64,000 nt of DNA from Aliikangiella coralliicola. Its GTDB lineage: Bacteria > Pseudomonadota > Gammaproteobacteria > Enterobacterales > Kangiellaceae. Made by a program: the position numbers and the translations under genes. Shown here piece after piece: positions 54,853 to 64,000 of this stretch. Within the stretch, counting starts at the first letter, position 1; each line of letters begins with the position of its first letter. The DNA lies in assembly GCF_007004725.1 (NCBI RefSeq), contig NZ_ML660165.1:496001-560000 (forward strand), given 5' to 3'. Below the pieces are notes generated by a model. It was given only the letters and a program-made list of their open reading frames with translations, ran no database searches and was not told the DNA's origin.

Positions 54853-57800
54853 ATGCTTTTTGCGGTTAAAATTCGCGCACTAATTCTCGTTGTTACAGTG
54901 ACTAGCCTTCCTTTTGTGCTAAATCTTCTGGGTGCCGACTTTTCTTCCAAATCAGCTACCGGCACTTTGCATCATGTCCTGATGGAATGGAGTGCCGTCA
55001 GTATCGCTGTTATTGCCGCATTAGTTTCATTTTTACACTTTTATCGGTATAGAGACATTACCGTTCCAATCATTGGAATGGCATTTTTTTGCGCCGGTCT
55101 GATTGACGCCTTTCATACTCTGGCAGCAACCGGCATTATCAATTTAAGTGCCTCAAATAGTGACTTCATCCCTTTCACCTGGGCATTTTCCCGTATATTT
55201 AACGCAGCAATCATCATTATTGGGATTGGTATCAGTATTTGGATGGTCTATAAACAACCACTGACAAATTCGCGACCTTCATCAAATAGAAACCAAATAA
55301 CTCAACTGGCGGTCATTAGTCTTCTCTTTATTTCAATCGCAATTATCGCTGTATTTCTCACGTCGACCAGCGCACAACTTCCTAAGACAACTTTTCCTGC
55401 TGCTCTGATTATCCGTCCTTTCGACGTCCTACCGCTGGCGATGTTTTTATTGACCGCTGCGCTCGCCTGGAATTGGTATCGCCAACGCCCAGAGATAATC
55501 AAATATGCACTACTACTCAGCCTTGTTCCCCAAACAGTAACTCAACTGCATATGAGTTTCGGGTCTACAGAAATATTTGATAATCACTTTAATATTGCAC
55601 ATATGCTCAAAATTATCGCTTATTTCTGTATTCTTTTTGGTGTGCTTTTTGACTTGTTTCAGCGTGAATTGAGTTCTCGGAATTCGAAAGAAGAAGTCCT
55701 TGTCACCGACTCTTCACCGGAACTTGAAGGCCTGGTCAAAACCGGACAAGCAACGCGCCCTCAAGCCATCACTATTCCCGCCGCTTCCTTTGTATTGGCA
55801 ATTGTTGTTTCGTTGTTAGTCGGTGGCATTTTCTATCTGGACACAGAACGATTGGTTCGCAGTCAAGAAATTGAAGAACTTAAAATCGAATCACAATTAG
55901 TTGAGCCACTACTTTCAAATTTTTACAAGCAGGCCTACGGCGATGTGCTGTTTTTAAGCAGAACTCCAGCAATTCAAGAATTCATTCAATCTGAAAATCA
56001 AAATGATGAAATCAACCGTGCGCTTTGGCAAAGCAGAATTGAGCAAATATTTAGCGAGATTCTGGATAATAAACCAAATTATTTCAAAATTCGTTATATC
56101 GGTGTTGACAATGATGGATTGGAACTAGTCAATGTTTACCGCGAAGAAGAAGCGATTATTAGAGTACGGAAAAGCGAACTACAGCAAAAAAGTGAAAGAA
56201 CTTATTTTAAGGATATGCTCACATTATCTGACGGTAACGTTTATTTTTCACGTATAGAGCTGAATCAGGAACATGGGAAAATATCAACGCCACACCAACC
56301 AGTACTTCGCATTGGCACACCTATATTTGATCAGAGTAATAATGAGCTCTTCGGTTTTCTAGTCATTAGCGCCGACTTTGGTTTTTTTAGAGCAAACTTG
56401 CTAAAAACCAGTTTACAAAATATCAACTTCTACCTCTCTAATCAAAGCGGTGATTATCTTATTCACCCAGACAACTCAAAAACATTTGGCTTTGACCTTG
56501 GGGAACGTCACCTGATGCAAGAGGAGTTTCCTCCACTGAAAGATATTTTTAACAAGCAAGTCACTCAACTTGAAATGACAGATGAGTTAAGCTTCTTTGA
56601 AAATACAAAGCAAACACCGAATGGCTTTTATCGACTAGTTCAATTACCTTTTCTTGAGAAACAGAATAACTTACATCTCCTACTCACCTTCGACCATGAA
56701 GTGCTACAGCAGCAACTTGCTGACTTTCGCAATCGTAGCTTCATCGTCGGTCTTGGTCTTGCAATTATCGCGCTCGCTTTAGCAGTATTTGGTTCCAGGC
56801 GAATAACTGCACCTCTTCTACAAACTACCTCAGCCTTAGAGCATTTCGAGCGCCATGGAGAACTTTTACCACTACCAATTAACTCCAAAGATGAAATCGG
56901 TGTGCTCGCTCGAAATTTTCATAACATGCTGACCCTTAGAAAAGCGAGAGATAGGGAACTGGCAGAACAAAAATTTGCACTCGATCAACATGCAATTGTT
57001 GCGGTTACCGATGTGAAAGGAAATATTACCTTTGCCAACGAGAAGTTCGCTGAAATTAGTGGCTACACCGTTGAGGAGCTCGTAGGCCAAAACCACCGAA
57101 TTGTAAATTCTGGTTACCATGACACACAATTTTGGCAAGACATGTACACAACAATTGCAAATGGAAAAGTCTGGCATGGTGAATTTAAAAACCGCGCGAA
57201 ACTCGGAAACATATACTGGGTTGACACAACAATTGTGCCATTTCTAGGTCCAAACGGAAAACCACAAAGTTATATTGCAATTCGCACCGATATTACTGAA
57301 AGAAAACAGATGGAGTTAGAACTTGCGGAAAAATCGAAACACTTAGAATTAGTCATCGATTCCACGGCAGTTGGAGTTTGGGATTGGCAAGTTCAAACCG
57401 GCGAAGTTTTATTCAATCAACGCTGGGCGGAAATAATTGGTTATCAATTGCAAGAGTTGGAGCCGACCGATATTAATACCTGGATAAATCACTGTCATCC
57501 AGAGGACCTAATAGAATCAGGAAAACTCCTGGAAAAACATTGGAGCGGCGAAAGCCAGCGCTATGTGTTTGAAGCTAGAATGAAACATAAATCCGGTGAC
57601 TGGGTTTGGGTATTGGACACAGGAAAAGTTGTTGAATGGCACGCAGATGGTAAACCGAAACGAATGATTGGAACACATCTGGATATTACTGAGCGTAAAA
57701 ATGCAGAACTGGCAATTAGTGAAACTATGGCGCTACTGGAATCGACAATTGAGTCAACAGATAATGCGATTTTGGTCACCAGTACAGAAGGGAAAATACT

Positions 57801-60800
57801 AAGAACAAACAGCCGTTTTGTTTCACTTTGGGATATACCTGATAAACCTGCAAAAGTTTTAGACGAAAGTAGCGTAGTAAAAACCATTTCTCAGTATTTA
57901 AAGAAACCAGAAATTCTGACAAAAAACCTAGAGTCATTTAAACAAGATAAGTTTGCCGAATCAACTGAAATGTTGGTCCTTACAGATGGGAGAATTATCG
58001 AAAAGATTTCTCAGCCCATGCTGATGAATAAAACGCCAATTGGCCGAGTGTGGAGCTTTAGAGACGTAACCCAACGAATGATTACTCAGCAACAGCAAAA
58101 GCAACTATTGGAGTCAACCCAGGTAAAGTTGAATATCACTTCGGCGCTTAATCAAAACAAACCGCTTTCACAAAGGCTCGATAATGTACTCAGCACTATA
58201 TTAACTATCGAAGGAATGAAATCCAAGGGTGGGATTTATCTATACGATGAAAAAACCAGGGTTCTTCAGTTACTTTGCTATTGCGGCGAGCTTAGCATCG
58301 ATTTTCTAAAAGAGGAATCGACCATTGAAATTGGACAAGGAATTTGTGGCGGTGTCGCAGAAACAGGTCAGTTATTAATTTGCGACAGTGTGTTTGATGA
58401 CGAGCGAGTCATGACTAAATGGTCAGAACTGGAAGACTGCGGCCTTTATATTTTGCCAATGAACAACAGAACGGAAAGAAGGCATAATGTTTTGGGTATC
58501 GTGGTGTTAGCCAGTGAAAAAAAACCAGATAAAAGTTATGAACGCCTGACACTTTTGAAGGAAATTGGCGACATTCTTTCGATTAATATACTCAATGAAA
58601 ATGTCAATCAGCAACTTGAAATAGCTCGCCACGAAGCCGAAGAGTCTAGCCGGTTAAAAAGCGAATTTCTCGCCAGTATGAGTCATGAAATACGCACTCC
58701 AATGAATGGCGTCCTTGGTATGCTAGGTTTATTGCTTAATAGTCCACTTAACCAAGATCAAAAACATAAAGCTCACCTGGCACAGTCTAGCGCACAATCC
58801 TTACTAGCGCTGATCAATGACATTTTGGATTTTTCCAAAGTTGATGCAGGGAAATTAGAACTGGAAATTTTTGACTTTAATCTTCGGCAAATGCTTGATG
58901 AGTTTGCAGAGTCAATGGCTCACAGAGCACAAGACAAAGGGTTGGAACTCATTTTAGATATCACCAATGTTGAACACTCGCTAGTTACCGGAGATCCTGG
59001 TCGATTACGTCAGATATTAACCAACCTGGTGGGTAACTCAATCAAGTTTACCGAACAGGGCGAAATATTGATTAAAGCGAGTTTATCTCGCTCGTACGAT
59101 AACAGACTGCAATTCGATTGCACGGTTAGTGATACAGGGATAGGCGTCCCTACCGAAAAACAAAAAACACTTTTCGCGCCATTTAGTCAAGCCGATGCCT
59201 CAACCACACGAAAATTTGGTGGTACTGGCCTTGGACTTTCTATTGTTAAAAAGCTTTGTGAATTAATGGGCGGAGATATCAGCGTTCACAGTGAGCCAGG
59301 TATTGGGAGCAGTTTTCAATTTATTATTTTTATGGGATTGAGCGGCCAGTCTGAAATCGTTTTACCTGAAATAGCAATCGATAAATTGGATATTTTAGTC
59401 GTCGATGACAACTCAACTAATCGTGAGGTATTACGCGGCCAACTAGAACATTGGGGCGCAGAGGTCTACGAAGCTGAAGATGGAAAAACCGCGCTCGCAT
59501 TGTGTGAAGCTAGAGCAGCAAGTGACGAACAACGATTTTTTGATGCTGCTTTGTTAGATATGCAAATGCCTGAAATGGACGGCTCTGAGCTGGGGCAAAA
59601 GTTACAAGCAGACTCTCGATTTAGGCAAATGAAATTGATTATGATGACTTCAATGAGCCATCGCGGTGATGCGCAGCATTTTGCTAAATTAGGATTTCAT
59701 GCTTACTTTCCAAAGCCCGCGACGACTTCAGATTTGTTCAGCGCACTGTCAGTTGTCATTGATGACGGCGAAGCGTTAGCTAAAGCGCAGCCACTAGTTA
59801 CTCATCATTACTTGAAAACACTAAAAACAGGCGAGTCTAAAGAAACTTACCTGGAAAGCGAAAATCATCAATGGATAAAGCCATTCAGAATTCTTCTGGT
59901 CGAAGATAATCAAGTTAACCAAGAAGTTGCGCGTGGTATTTTAGGCGAATTCGGACTTAATGCTGACGTCGCCGGCAATGGATTAGAAGCGATTAATTTG
60001 CTTAAGACGGCGCCAGAAAATTCTCCTTACTCACTGATATTAATGGACTGTCAGATGCCTGAAATGGATGGTTATCAAGCTAGCAGAGTTATCCGAGATA
60101 GCCAAGCAGGCGAAGAAAATAAAGAAATAATAATAATCGCAATGACTGCCAATGCGATGAAAGGAGACAGAGAAAAGTGTCTTGCCGCTGGTATGGATGA
60201 CTATATTAGTAAACCCGTTGAACCCAATGAGCTTTTCGAGAAGCTAGCTCATAGGTTTAGCGCGAATTCACGAAAAAAAATGGCTGCTGAGGCAATTAGT
60301 AACAAAACAGACTCAAAGTCGCAAGTTAGCGCAGAACCTGAGTTAGATAACTTGCCGCTTGATGAACTACCTTGCTGGGATAAACAAGCAGCGCTAAAGA
60401 GAGTGTTAGGAAAGCAACCATTACTAAAAAAATTAATGGCACTTTTTATTGAAGATATGCCAGGCAACATTCAGGATCTTAAAGAAGCGGTTGAAAGCGG
60501 CGACGCTGACAAAGTTCGTCATATTGCACATACGATCAAAGGCGCCGCCGGTAACATTAGTGGATTAAGATTACAGGAATCCGCGCGCTTATTAGAACTC
60601 GCTTGCAAAAAACAAAATAACAAAGAATGGCCGTTGTTAATGAATAATATCCAAACCAGCCATGAAGAACTACACCAGGTATTACAAGATAGTCGTTCAG
60701 AAGAGACTCATAATACACCACCAAGAAACAAAATAGTAACTAATAAAGAACTCGATAAGTTCTTGGAAAGTCTCGCTCAAAAACTAGAGTCCGGCAGTTA

Positions 60801-60984
60801 TATTAGCAATGAAGAACTCTTGCCAATCAGTGAACCTTTCGAAGATGACAACATTCAATCAAAACTATCAAAACTGGTTAACTATGTTGATCAATTTGAC
60901 ACACATTCAGCGCTAGCCCTGGTTGATGATATCCGTTCGAATGTATTAGCAAACGAATCAGAAAATACTGACAAGGCAGATTAA
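54853..60984 (+). CDS. Giant hybrid sensor kinase (MASE-type, Cache, HAMP, PAS, GAF, HK, REC, REC, HPt)
   Basis: A 2043-aa sensor. An N-terminal MASE3-like membrane domain (about 1-275; D-A-F-H-T-L-A), a further helix (about 310), a dCache-like extracellular region (about 330-630), a helix and HAMP (to about 700), PAS domains at about 710-820, 830-960 and 960-1080, a GAF domain (about 1090-1260), HisKA (His1278), HATPase_c, receiver 1 (Asp1569), receiver 2 (Asp1732) and HPt (His1893). Both receivers keep their phosphoacceptors, unlike receiver 1 of the paralogue at 48536. TAAGGA precedes the ATG. The next gene, a degenerate receiver-GGDEF protein, begins right after its stop, so it is probably a partner in the same operon. 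Confidence 0.95.
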   Translation: MLFAVKIRALILVVTVTSLPFVLNLLGADFSSKSATGTLHHVLMEWSAVSIAVIAALVSFLHFYRYRDITVPIIGMAFFCAGLIDAFHTLAATGIINLSASNSDFIPFTWAFSRIFNAAIIIIGIGISIWMVYKQPLTNSRPSSNRNQITQLAVISLLFISIAIIAVFLTSTSAQLPKTTFPAALIIRPFDVLPLAMFLLTAALAWNWYRQRPEIIKYALLLSLVPQTVTQLHMSFGSTEIFDNHFNIAHMLKIIAYFCILFGVLFDLFQRELSSRNSKEEVLVTDSSPELEGLVKTGQATRPQAITIPAASFVLAIVVSLLVGGIFYLDTERLVRSQEIEELKIESQLVEPLLSNFYKQAYGDVLFLSRTPAIQEFIQSENQNDEINRALWQSRIEQIFSEILDNKPNYFKIRYIGVDNDGLELVNVYREEEAIIRVRKSELQQKSERTYFKDMLTLSDGNVYFSRIELNQEHGKISTPHQPVLRIGTPIFDQSNNELFGFLVISADFGFFRANLLKTSLQNINFYLSNQSGDYLIHPDNSKTFGFDLGERHLMQEEFPPLKDIFNKQVTQLEMTDELSFFENTKQTPNGFYRLVQLPFLEKQNNLHLLLTFDHEVLQQQLADFRNRSFIVGLGLAIIALALAVFGSRRITAPLLQTTSALEHFERHGELLPLPINSKDEIGVLARNFHNMLTLRKARDRELAEQKFALDQHAIVAVTDVKGNITFANEKFAEISGYTVEELVGQNHRIVNSGYHDTQFWQDMYTTIANGKVWHGEFKNRAKLGNIYWVDTTIVPFLGPNGKPQSYIAIRTDITERKQMELELAEKSKHLELVIDSTAVGVWDWQVQTGEVLFNQRWAEIIGYQLQELEPTDINTWINHCHPEDLIESGKLLEKHWSGESQRYVFEARMKHKSGDWVWVLDTGKVVEWHADGKPKRMIGTHLDITERKNAELAISETMALLESTIESTDNAILVTSTEGKILRTNSRFVSLWDIPDKPAKVLDESSVVKTISQYLKKPEILTKNLESFKQDKFAESTEMLVLTDGRIIEKISQPMLMNKTPIGRVWSFRDVTQRMITQQQQKQLLESTQVKLNITSALNQNKPLSQRLDNVLSTILTIEGMKSKGGIYLYDEKTRVLQLLCYCGELSIDFLKEESTIEIGQGICGGVAETGQLLICDSVFDDERVMTKWSELEDCGLYILPMNNRTERRHNVLGIVVLASEKKPDKSYERLTLLKEIGDILSINILNENVNQQLEIARHEAEESSRLKSEFLASMSHEIRTPMNGVLGMLGLLLNSPLNQDQKHKAHLAQSSAQSLLALINDILDFSKVDAGKLELEIFDFNLRQMLDEFAESMAHRAQDKGLELILDITNVEHSLVTGDPGRLRQILTNLVGNSIKFTEQGEILIKASLSRSYDNRLQFDCTVSDTGIGVPTEKQKTLFAPFSQADASTTRKFGGTGLGLSIVKKLCELMGGDISVHSEPGIGSSFQFIIFMGLSGQSEIVLPEIAIDKLDILVVDDNSTNREVLRGQLEHWGAEVYEAEDGKTALALCEARAASDEQRFFDAALLDMQMPEMDGSELGQKLQADSRFRQMKLIMMTSMSHRGDAQHFAKLGFHAYFPKPATTSDLFSALSVVIDDGEALAKAQPLVTHHYLKTLKTGESKETYLESENHQWIKPFRILLVEDNQVNQEVARGILGEFGLNADVAGNGLEAINLLKTAPENSPYSLILMDCQMPEMDGYQASRVIRDSQAGEENKEIIIIAMTANAMKGDREKCLAAGMDDYISKPVEPNELFEKLAHRFSANSRKKMAAEAISNKTDSKSQVSAEPELDNLPLDELPCWDKQAALKRVLGKQPLLKKLMALFIEDMPGNIQDLKEAVESGDADKVRHIAHTIKGAAGNISGLRLQESARLLELACKKQNNKEWPLLMNNIQTSHEELHQVLQDSRSEETHNTPPRNKIVTNKELDKFLESLAQKLESGSYISNEELLPISEPFEDDNIQSKLSKLVNYVDQFDTHSALALVDDIRSNVLANESENTDKAD

Positions 60985-61866
60985 ATGACCATTCAGAATG
61001 ATAGACTAACCATATTAATTGTTGACGATGTTGCAATTAACATTCAGGTACTAGCCAATTGCCTATCGGATGACTATCACATAAAAGTTGCCAATAATGG
61101 AGAGCAATGTCTTCAACTTGCTCAAACCTCTCCACTTCCAGATCTAATTTTACTCAATATTGAAATGCCAGGAATGGATGGTTATGAAGTTTGTTTAAAC
61201 TTGAAAGCGATAGAGAGCACAAGTGATGTTCCGATAATTTTTGTGACAGCACATGATACTGAAGATGATGAGGAACAAGGATTAGCACTGGGAGCAGTTG
61301 ATTATCTAACTAAGCCAATTCAACCGGCATTAGTCAAAGCGAGAATAAATGCCCACATGGAGTTAAAGCGACAGCGAGATCAATTGGCAAAAATGACTTT
61401 TAATGACGAATTAACGGAACTTTACAATCGGCATTATCTATTTGAAACTGGCAACCAACATGTGTCCAAAGCACTGCGGCACGGGCATTCACTCAGCCTT
61501 TTAATTGCGTGTCTCGATCATTTTGAGACTAGTGATCAGGTAGCTTTAAAAGAATTATTAAGATCCATAGCGAAACTATTCAGTGAAATCACACGCAATG
61601 AAGATGTTGTCGCCTATTTTGAAAAATGCAAATTTGCGATATTACTTGATCACTGCGAGCTACTTTCTGCGCAAAAAAAAGCTGAACACTTTCGGCAGAA
61701 AATCGCACGACTTGAGTTTAGAGGAAAATCGATCACAGCAAGCTTTGGTCTTGCCGAATTAAAACCAGAAGGAGAGCACTTTAACCTGTTATTGAAACGA
61801 GTGGAAATGGCACTTTACGACGCTCAAAACTCAGGAGGAAATTGTGTTATCTGCTCTGAAATATAA
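60985..61866 (+). CDS. Degenerate receiver-GGDEF protein (probable pseudo-diguanylate cyclase)
   Basis: A 293-aa protein with the receiver-GGDEF layout of the intact paralogue at 63076. The receiver phosphoacceptor is replaced: L-L-N-I-E-M-P-G-M-D-G has Asn58 instead of Asp. The GGDEF site is also lost: A-Y-F-E-K-C-K-F (210-217) stands where the paralogue has A-R-F-G-G-E-E-F, the metal Asp of D-I-D-H-F is Cys, and the I-N-D-x-x-G-H-x-x-G-D loop is deleted. It cannot be a normal cyclase or phosphoacceptor, so a binding or scaffold role is likely. It starts immediately after the giant kinase gene. Confidence 0.9.
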   Translation: MTIQNDRLTILIVDDVAINIQVLANCLSDDYHIKVANNGEQCLQLAQTSPLPDLILLNIEMPGMDGYEVCLNLKAIESTSDVPIIFVTAHDTEDDEEQGLALGAVDYLTKPIQPALVKARINAHMELKRQRDQLAKMTFNDELTELYNRHYLFETGNQHVSKALRHGHSLSLLIACLDHFETSDQVALKELLRSIAKLFSEITRNEDVVAYFEKCKFAILLDHCELLSAQKKAEHFRQKIARLEFRGKSITASFGLAELKPEGEHFNLLLKRVEMALYDAQNSGGNCVICSEI

Positions 61867-61871
61867 CTTCT

Positions 61872-62999
61872 TTATTCTTTTTCGAGTAAATCGTAAAGGG
61901 CTTCAAGAATCACCCCTAACTCAGAGTCTAACGCACTAGTTTGCTCATTATTTTGAGTCAGGTTATCGGAGGTTCGGTCAGCCAAAACCATCAGCTTTTT
62001 TTCCTGATCTTCTTCAAGCCCCAAACCGAATAACATCGATTCTAACTCATTTAACATGGCCTCCATGGTTTTTATAACGGTTTCAGAATGTAAGTGTATT
62101 TTTTCACTCGTGAGTTTGATTTGTTTTTCGGCGAGAGATATTACTTGATTTAAAATATCCTTACGTTGACTGAGCATTGCGATTTTTGCATTAATGGTCG
62201 ATAGCCTTCCATTAGCAATATCGGTTAGAACCGCTAAATGATCTTTAAGTCTGCCGTAACGGCTCTCGTCATCAAGTGGCATATTTTTGACTAACAAAAC
62301 GAGATTATCGCTACGAATAATCGTGCGGATCCCTAAATTTGTTACTCTCTCTTCGCAACTCAAAAACTTTTCAAGTAGCCGTGCTTCTAAACTACCAGCT
62401 TGGCACCCAACATATACAGACTCTTCTCCTGTCACTAAAGCACAAGAATTTAAGCTGAATTCTTGTGCCATCGCCAGAATTGCAGTGCCAACCGCTTCTA
62501 ATGTATTTTGCTCTTCTACTTTTTTAACAAATTGAATAATTTGACCGAGTTCGCTGCTGGAAGTCATTGCCTCCATAGCGACGTTCATTGCCATGCTCGC
62601 TTCATTTTTTGCGTCAGCAATTTCTTGCTGGCGTGCCAAACGAAGCTCGACTTTCTTAAGTAATTCTTCACCGTCAACAGGTTTTGTTATGTAGTCATCA
62701 GCGCCGACTTCAAAACCGGCCAACCTTTCTTCGGTGCTATCTAATGCTGATACAAATATTACTGGTAATGCAGAAATTTCAGGGGTTTTACGAATTTCGG
62801 AACACACTTCATAACCACTCGTCTCAGGCATGTTAATATCAAGTAGAATTAAATCAGGACTTTCGTTCTGCAACAAATCAAGACAAGCTCTACCTGAGTC
62901 GACTTCATCAACCTGGTAACTATCTTCCAATAACATTTTTAATAACAACCGATTATCTACTGCATCGTCTACAACGAGTATTTTTTGTTGTTGCGACAT
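61872..62999 (-). CDS. Receiver-domain protein with long helical output region
   Basis: A 375-aa response regulator. The receiver (about 5-125) is intact: V-D-D, Asp in I-L-L-D-I-N-M-P-E, S-A, K in T-K-P-V. The rest (about 130-375) is predominantly helical with coiled-coil character and a Cys-bearing middle (L-N-S-C-A-L-V-T-G), with no recognised output domain, DNA-binding or GGDEF motif; a degenerate GAF is possible. The gene is convergent with the degenerate receiver-GGDEF gene (5 bp apart) and follows the diguanylate cyclase gene on its strand. Confidence 0.88.
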   Translation of the reverse strand: MSQQQKILVVDDAVDNRLLLKMLLEDSYQVDEVDSGRACLDLLQNESPDLILLDINMPETSGYEVCSEIRKTPEISALPVIFVSALDSTEERLAGFEVGADDYITKPVDGEELLKKVELRLARQQEIADAKNEASMAMNVAMEAMTSSSELGQIIQFVKKVEEQNTLEAVGTAILAMAQEFSLNSCALVTGEESVYVGCQAGSLEARLLEKFLSCEERVTNLGIRTIIRSDNLVLLVKNMPLDDESRYGRLKDHLAVLTDIANGRLSTINAKIAMLSQRKDILNQVISLAEKQIKLTSEKIHLHSETVIKTMEAMLNELESMLFGLGLEEDQEKKLMVLADRTSDNLTQNNEQTSALDSELGVILEALYDLLEKE

Positions 63000-63075
63000 T
63001 AAGTCACTCCTATCGAGTTATATTTTTCTAATTCCCTGGGATACTTCAATATGTTGACATCTAAAATATTGATAT

Positions 63076-63960
63076 CTAAACGATTTGAGAGCAGACGTTA
63101 TTTCTTCCGTTTTCCTTCGCCTGGTATACGGCACTGTCAGCTCTTGAAAGAAGTGCCTCAAATTTTTCTGACTTACTGGATAGTTCAGCAACGCCGATAC
63201 TCACAGTTACCTCAATATCAAAAGGCCTGAGTTTAATGAGTGATTGGCGAATATTTTCTGCCTTTTCTTTGGCTTGGTCCATGTCGCAGTGAGGCATTAA
63301 TATTACAAACTCCTCTCCACCAAAACGAGCAACACTATCTTCCTGACGACATTGCTTTTGAATAACTTTTGCGACGCTTTTTAATACTCTATCGCCAGTT
63401 TGGTGCCCGTATTGATCATTAATGACCTTAAAGTGATCAATGTCTAGCATCAACAGGCTTAAAGGAGACTGAAATCGTTGAGCTTCACTCACCTTTCGAT
63501 TGGCGTCCTCTACCAGATAATGGCGGTTATAAGCGCCAGTTAACTGATCTCTCATCGCAAGATTTGTCAATTGATCTCGTTGGACTTTTAAAGTCACATG
63601 AGTATCAACTCTTGCTTCAAGTATAATCGGTCGAATTGGTTTAGCTACATAGTCAACCGCGCCTAGCGTTAAACCATATTCTTCGTCTTCTTCTTCATTT
63701 CTTCCGGTAACGAAAATAACCGGAATATCTCTTGTTAACTGACTTTCTTTTAACTTACGACAAACCTCATACCCGTCCATTTTTGGCATAACCACATCCA
63801 ATAAAATGAGATCTGGCACTGGGTCCGATAAAGCAAGTTCAAGGCAACGCTCCCCATCAGTTGCAACTTTGAGCCGATATTTATCCTTCAGCAATGCAGC
63901 CGTCATTTGTATATTGGTAGCGCTATCGTCAACGATTAATATGACTGCTTTCTCGCTCAT
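63076..63960 (-). CDS. Response-regulator diguanylate cyclase (receiver-GGDEF)
   Basis: A 294-aa protein: receiver (phosphoacceptor Asp in I-L-L-D-V-V-M-P-K-M-D-G, switch T-G, K in A-K-P) and GGDEF domain (Y-N-R-H-Y-L, D-I-D-H-F-K-V-I-N-D-x-x-G-H, A-R-F-G-G-E-E-F-V-I-L-M). An R-x-x-D inhibitory I-site lies just before the active site. It makes cyclic di-GMP in response to phosphorylation, the likely effector of this kinase cluster. It heads a minus-strand pair with the receiver-helical protein. Confidence 0.95.
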   Translation of the reverse strand: MSEKAVILIVDDSATNIQMTAALLKDKYRLKVATDGERCLELALSDPVPDLILLDVVMPKMDGYEVCRKLKESQLTRDIPVIFVTGRNEEEDEEYGLTLGAVDYVAKPIRPIILEARVDTHVTLKVQRDQLTNLAMRDQLTGAYNRHYLVEDANRKVSEAQRFQSPLSLLMLDIDHFKVINDQYGHQTGDRVLKSVAKVIQKQCRQEDSVARFGGEEFVILMPHCDMDQAKEKAENIRQSLIKLRPFDIEVTVSIGVAELSSKSEKFEALLSRADSAVYQAKENGRNNVCSQIV

Positions 63961-64000
63961 TAACTGTACTCGCTTACCTTATGAGTATGTCGATTGATTC

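Overview
The window looks like a chromosomal segment of a Gram-negative marine gammaproteobacterium with moderately low GC (about 40% by eye). Evidence is a TonB-dependent receptor, many lipoproteins with an [LI]-x-[AG]-C lipobox, attenuator-controlled amino-acid genes, IlvIH-type acetolactate synthase, ModABC and many large hybrid kinases. A Kangiella/Aliikangiella-like lineage is a guess from protein style, not a demonstrated assignment. There are no rRNA or tRNA genes, no phage or IS elements and no CRISPR array that I can see.

Layout. 0-2.5 kb: the 5' part of cysS, running off the left edge and preceded by what looks like a cysteine-codon leader peptide plus attenuator, then a secreted protein of unknown function. 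2.5-13.5 kb: a D-amino-acid / peptidoglycan-peptide scavenging locus. It holds a lipoprotein N-acyl-D-amino-acid deacylase, an M14 carboxypeptidase, a TonB-dependent receptor, an NhaC-type antiporter, a LysR regulator, a DUF1611 protein and an enolase-superfamily dipeptide epimerase. The last three match the DgcR-DgcN-DgcA D-glutamate pathway. A shared T-N11-A palindrome lies in the receptor/antiporter divergent promoter and before dgcN, tying the two halves into one predicted regulon. 13.5-29.8 kb: housekeeping and accessory genes: GNAT, glyoxalase I, a TetR/tandem-YdhR pair with three operators, CapA-like protein, an RstAB-like two-component pair, a ClpP-like lipoprotein, a DUF6624 protein, a Tat-exported intradiol dioxygenase, a flippase, a Met-rich outer-membrane protein, a cupin and a large Ig/IPT/propeller lipoprotein. 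29.8-36.9 kb: an AT-richer accessory stretch with a secreted pVHL beta-domain-like protein, an ECF sigma factor with a membrane partner, a delta-class carbonic anhydrase, a NUDIX hydrolase and a subtilase with a P domain. 37-46 kb: a Kef-type antiporter, a giant periplasmic-propeller sensor kinase, and ilvIH with a branched-chain leader peptide and attenuator. 46-54.5 kb: a Notum-like pectinacetylesterase-family protein, a membrane-anchored helical protein, a hybrid kinase and modABC. 54.8-64 kb: a phosphorelay cluster with a 2043-residue MASE/Cache/PAS/GAF hybrid kinase, a doubly degenerate receiver-GGDEF protein, a receiver with a long helical output and an intact receiver-GGDEF diguanylate cyclase.

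Most unusual observations: (1) the apparent cysteine leader peptide and terminator in front of cysS; (2) the expanded dgc locus with a predicted common operator; (3) a bacterial secreted protein with a pVHL-like beta domain; (4) a pseudo-enzyme receiver-GGDEF encoded directly after the giant kinase, while the intact paralogue lies 1.2 kb away.
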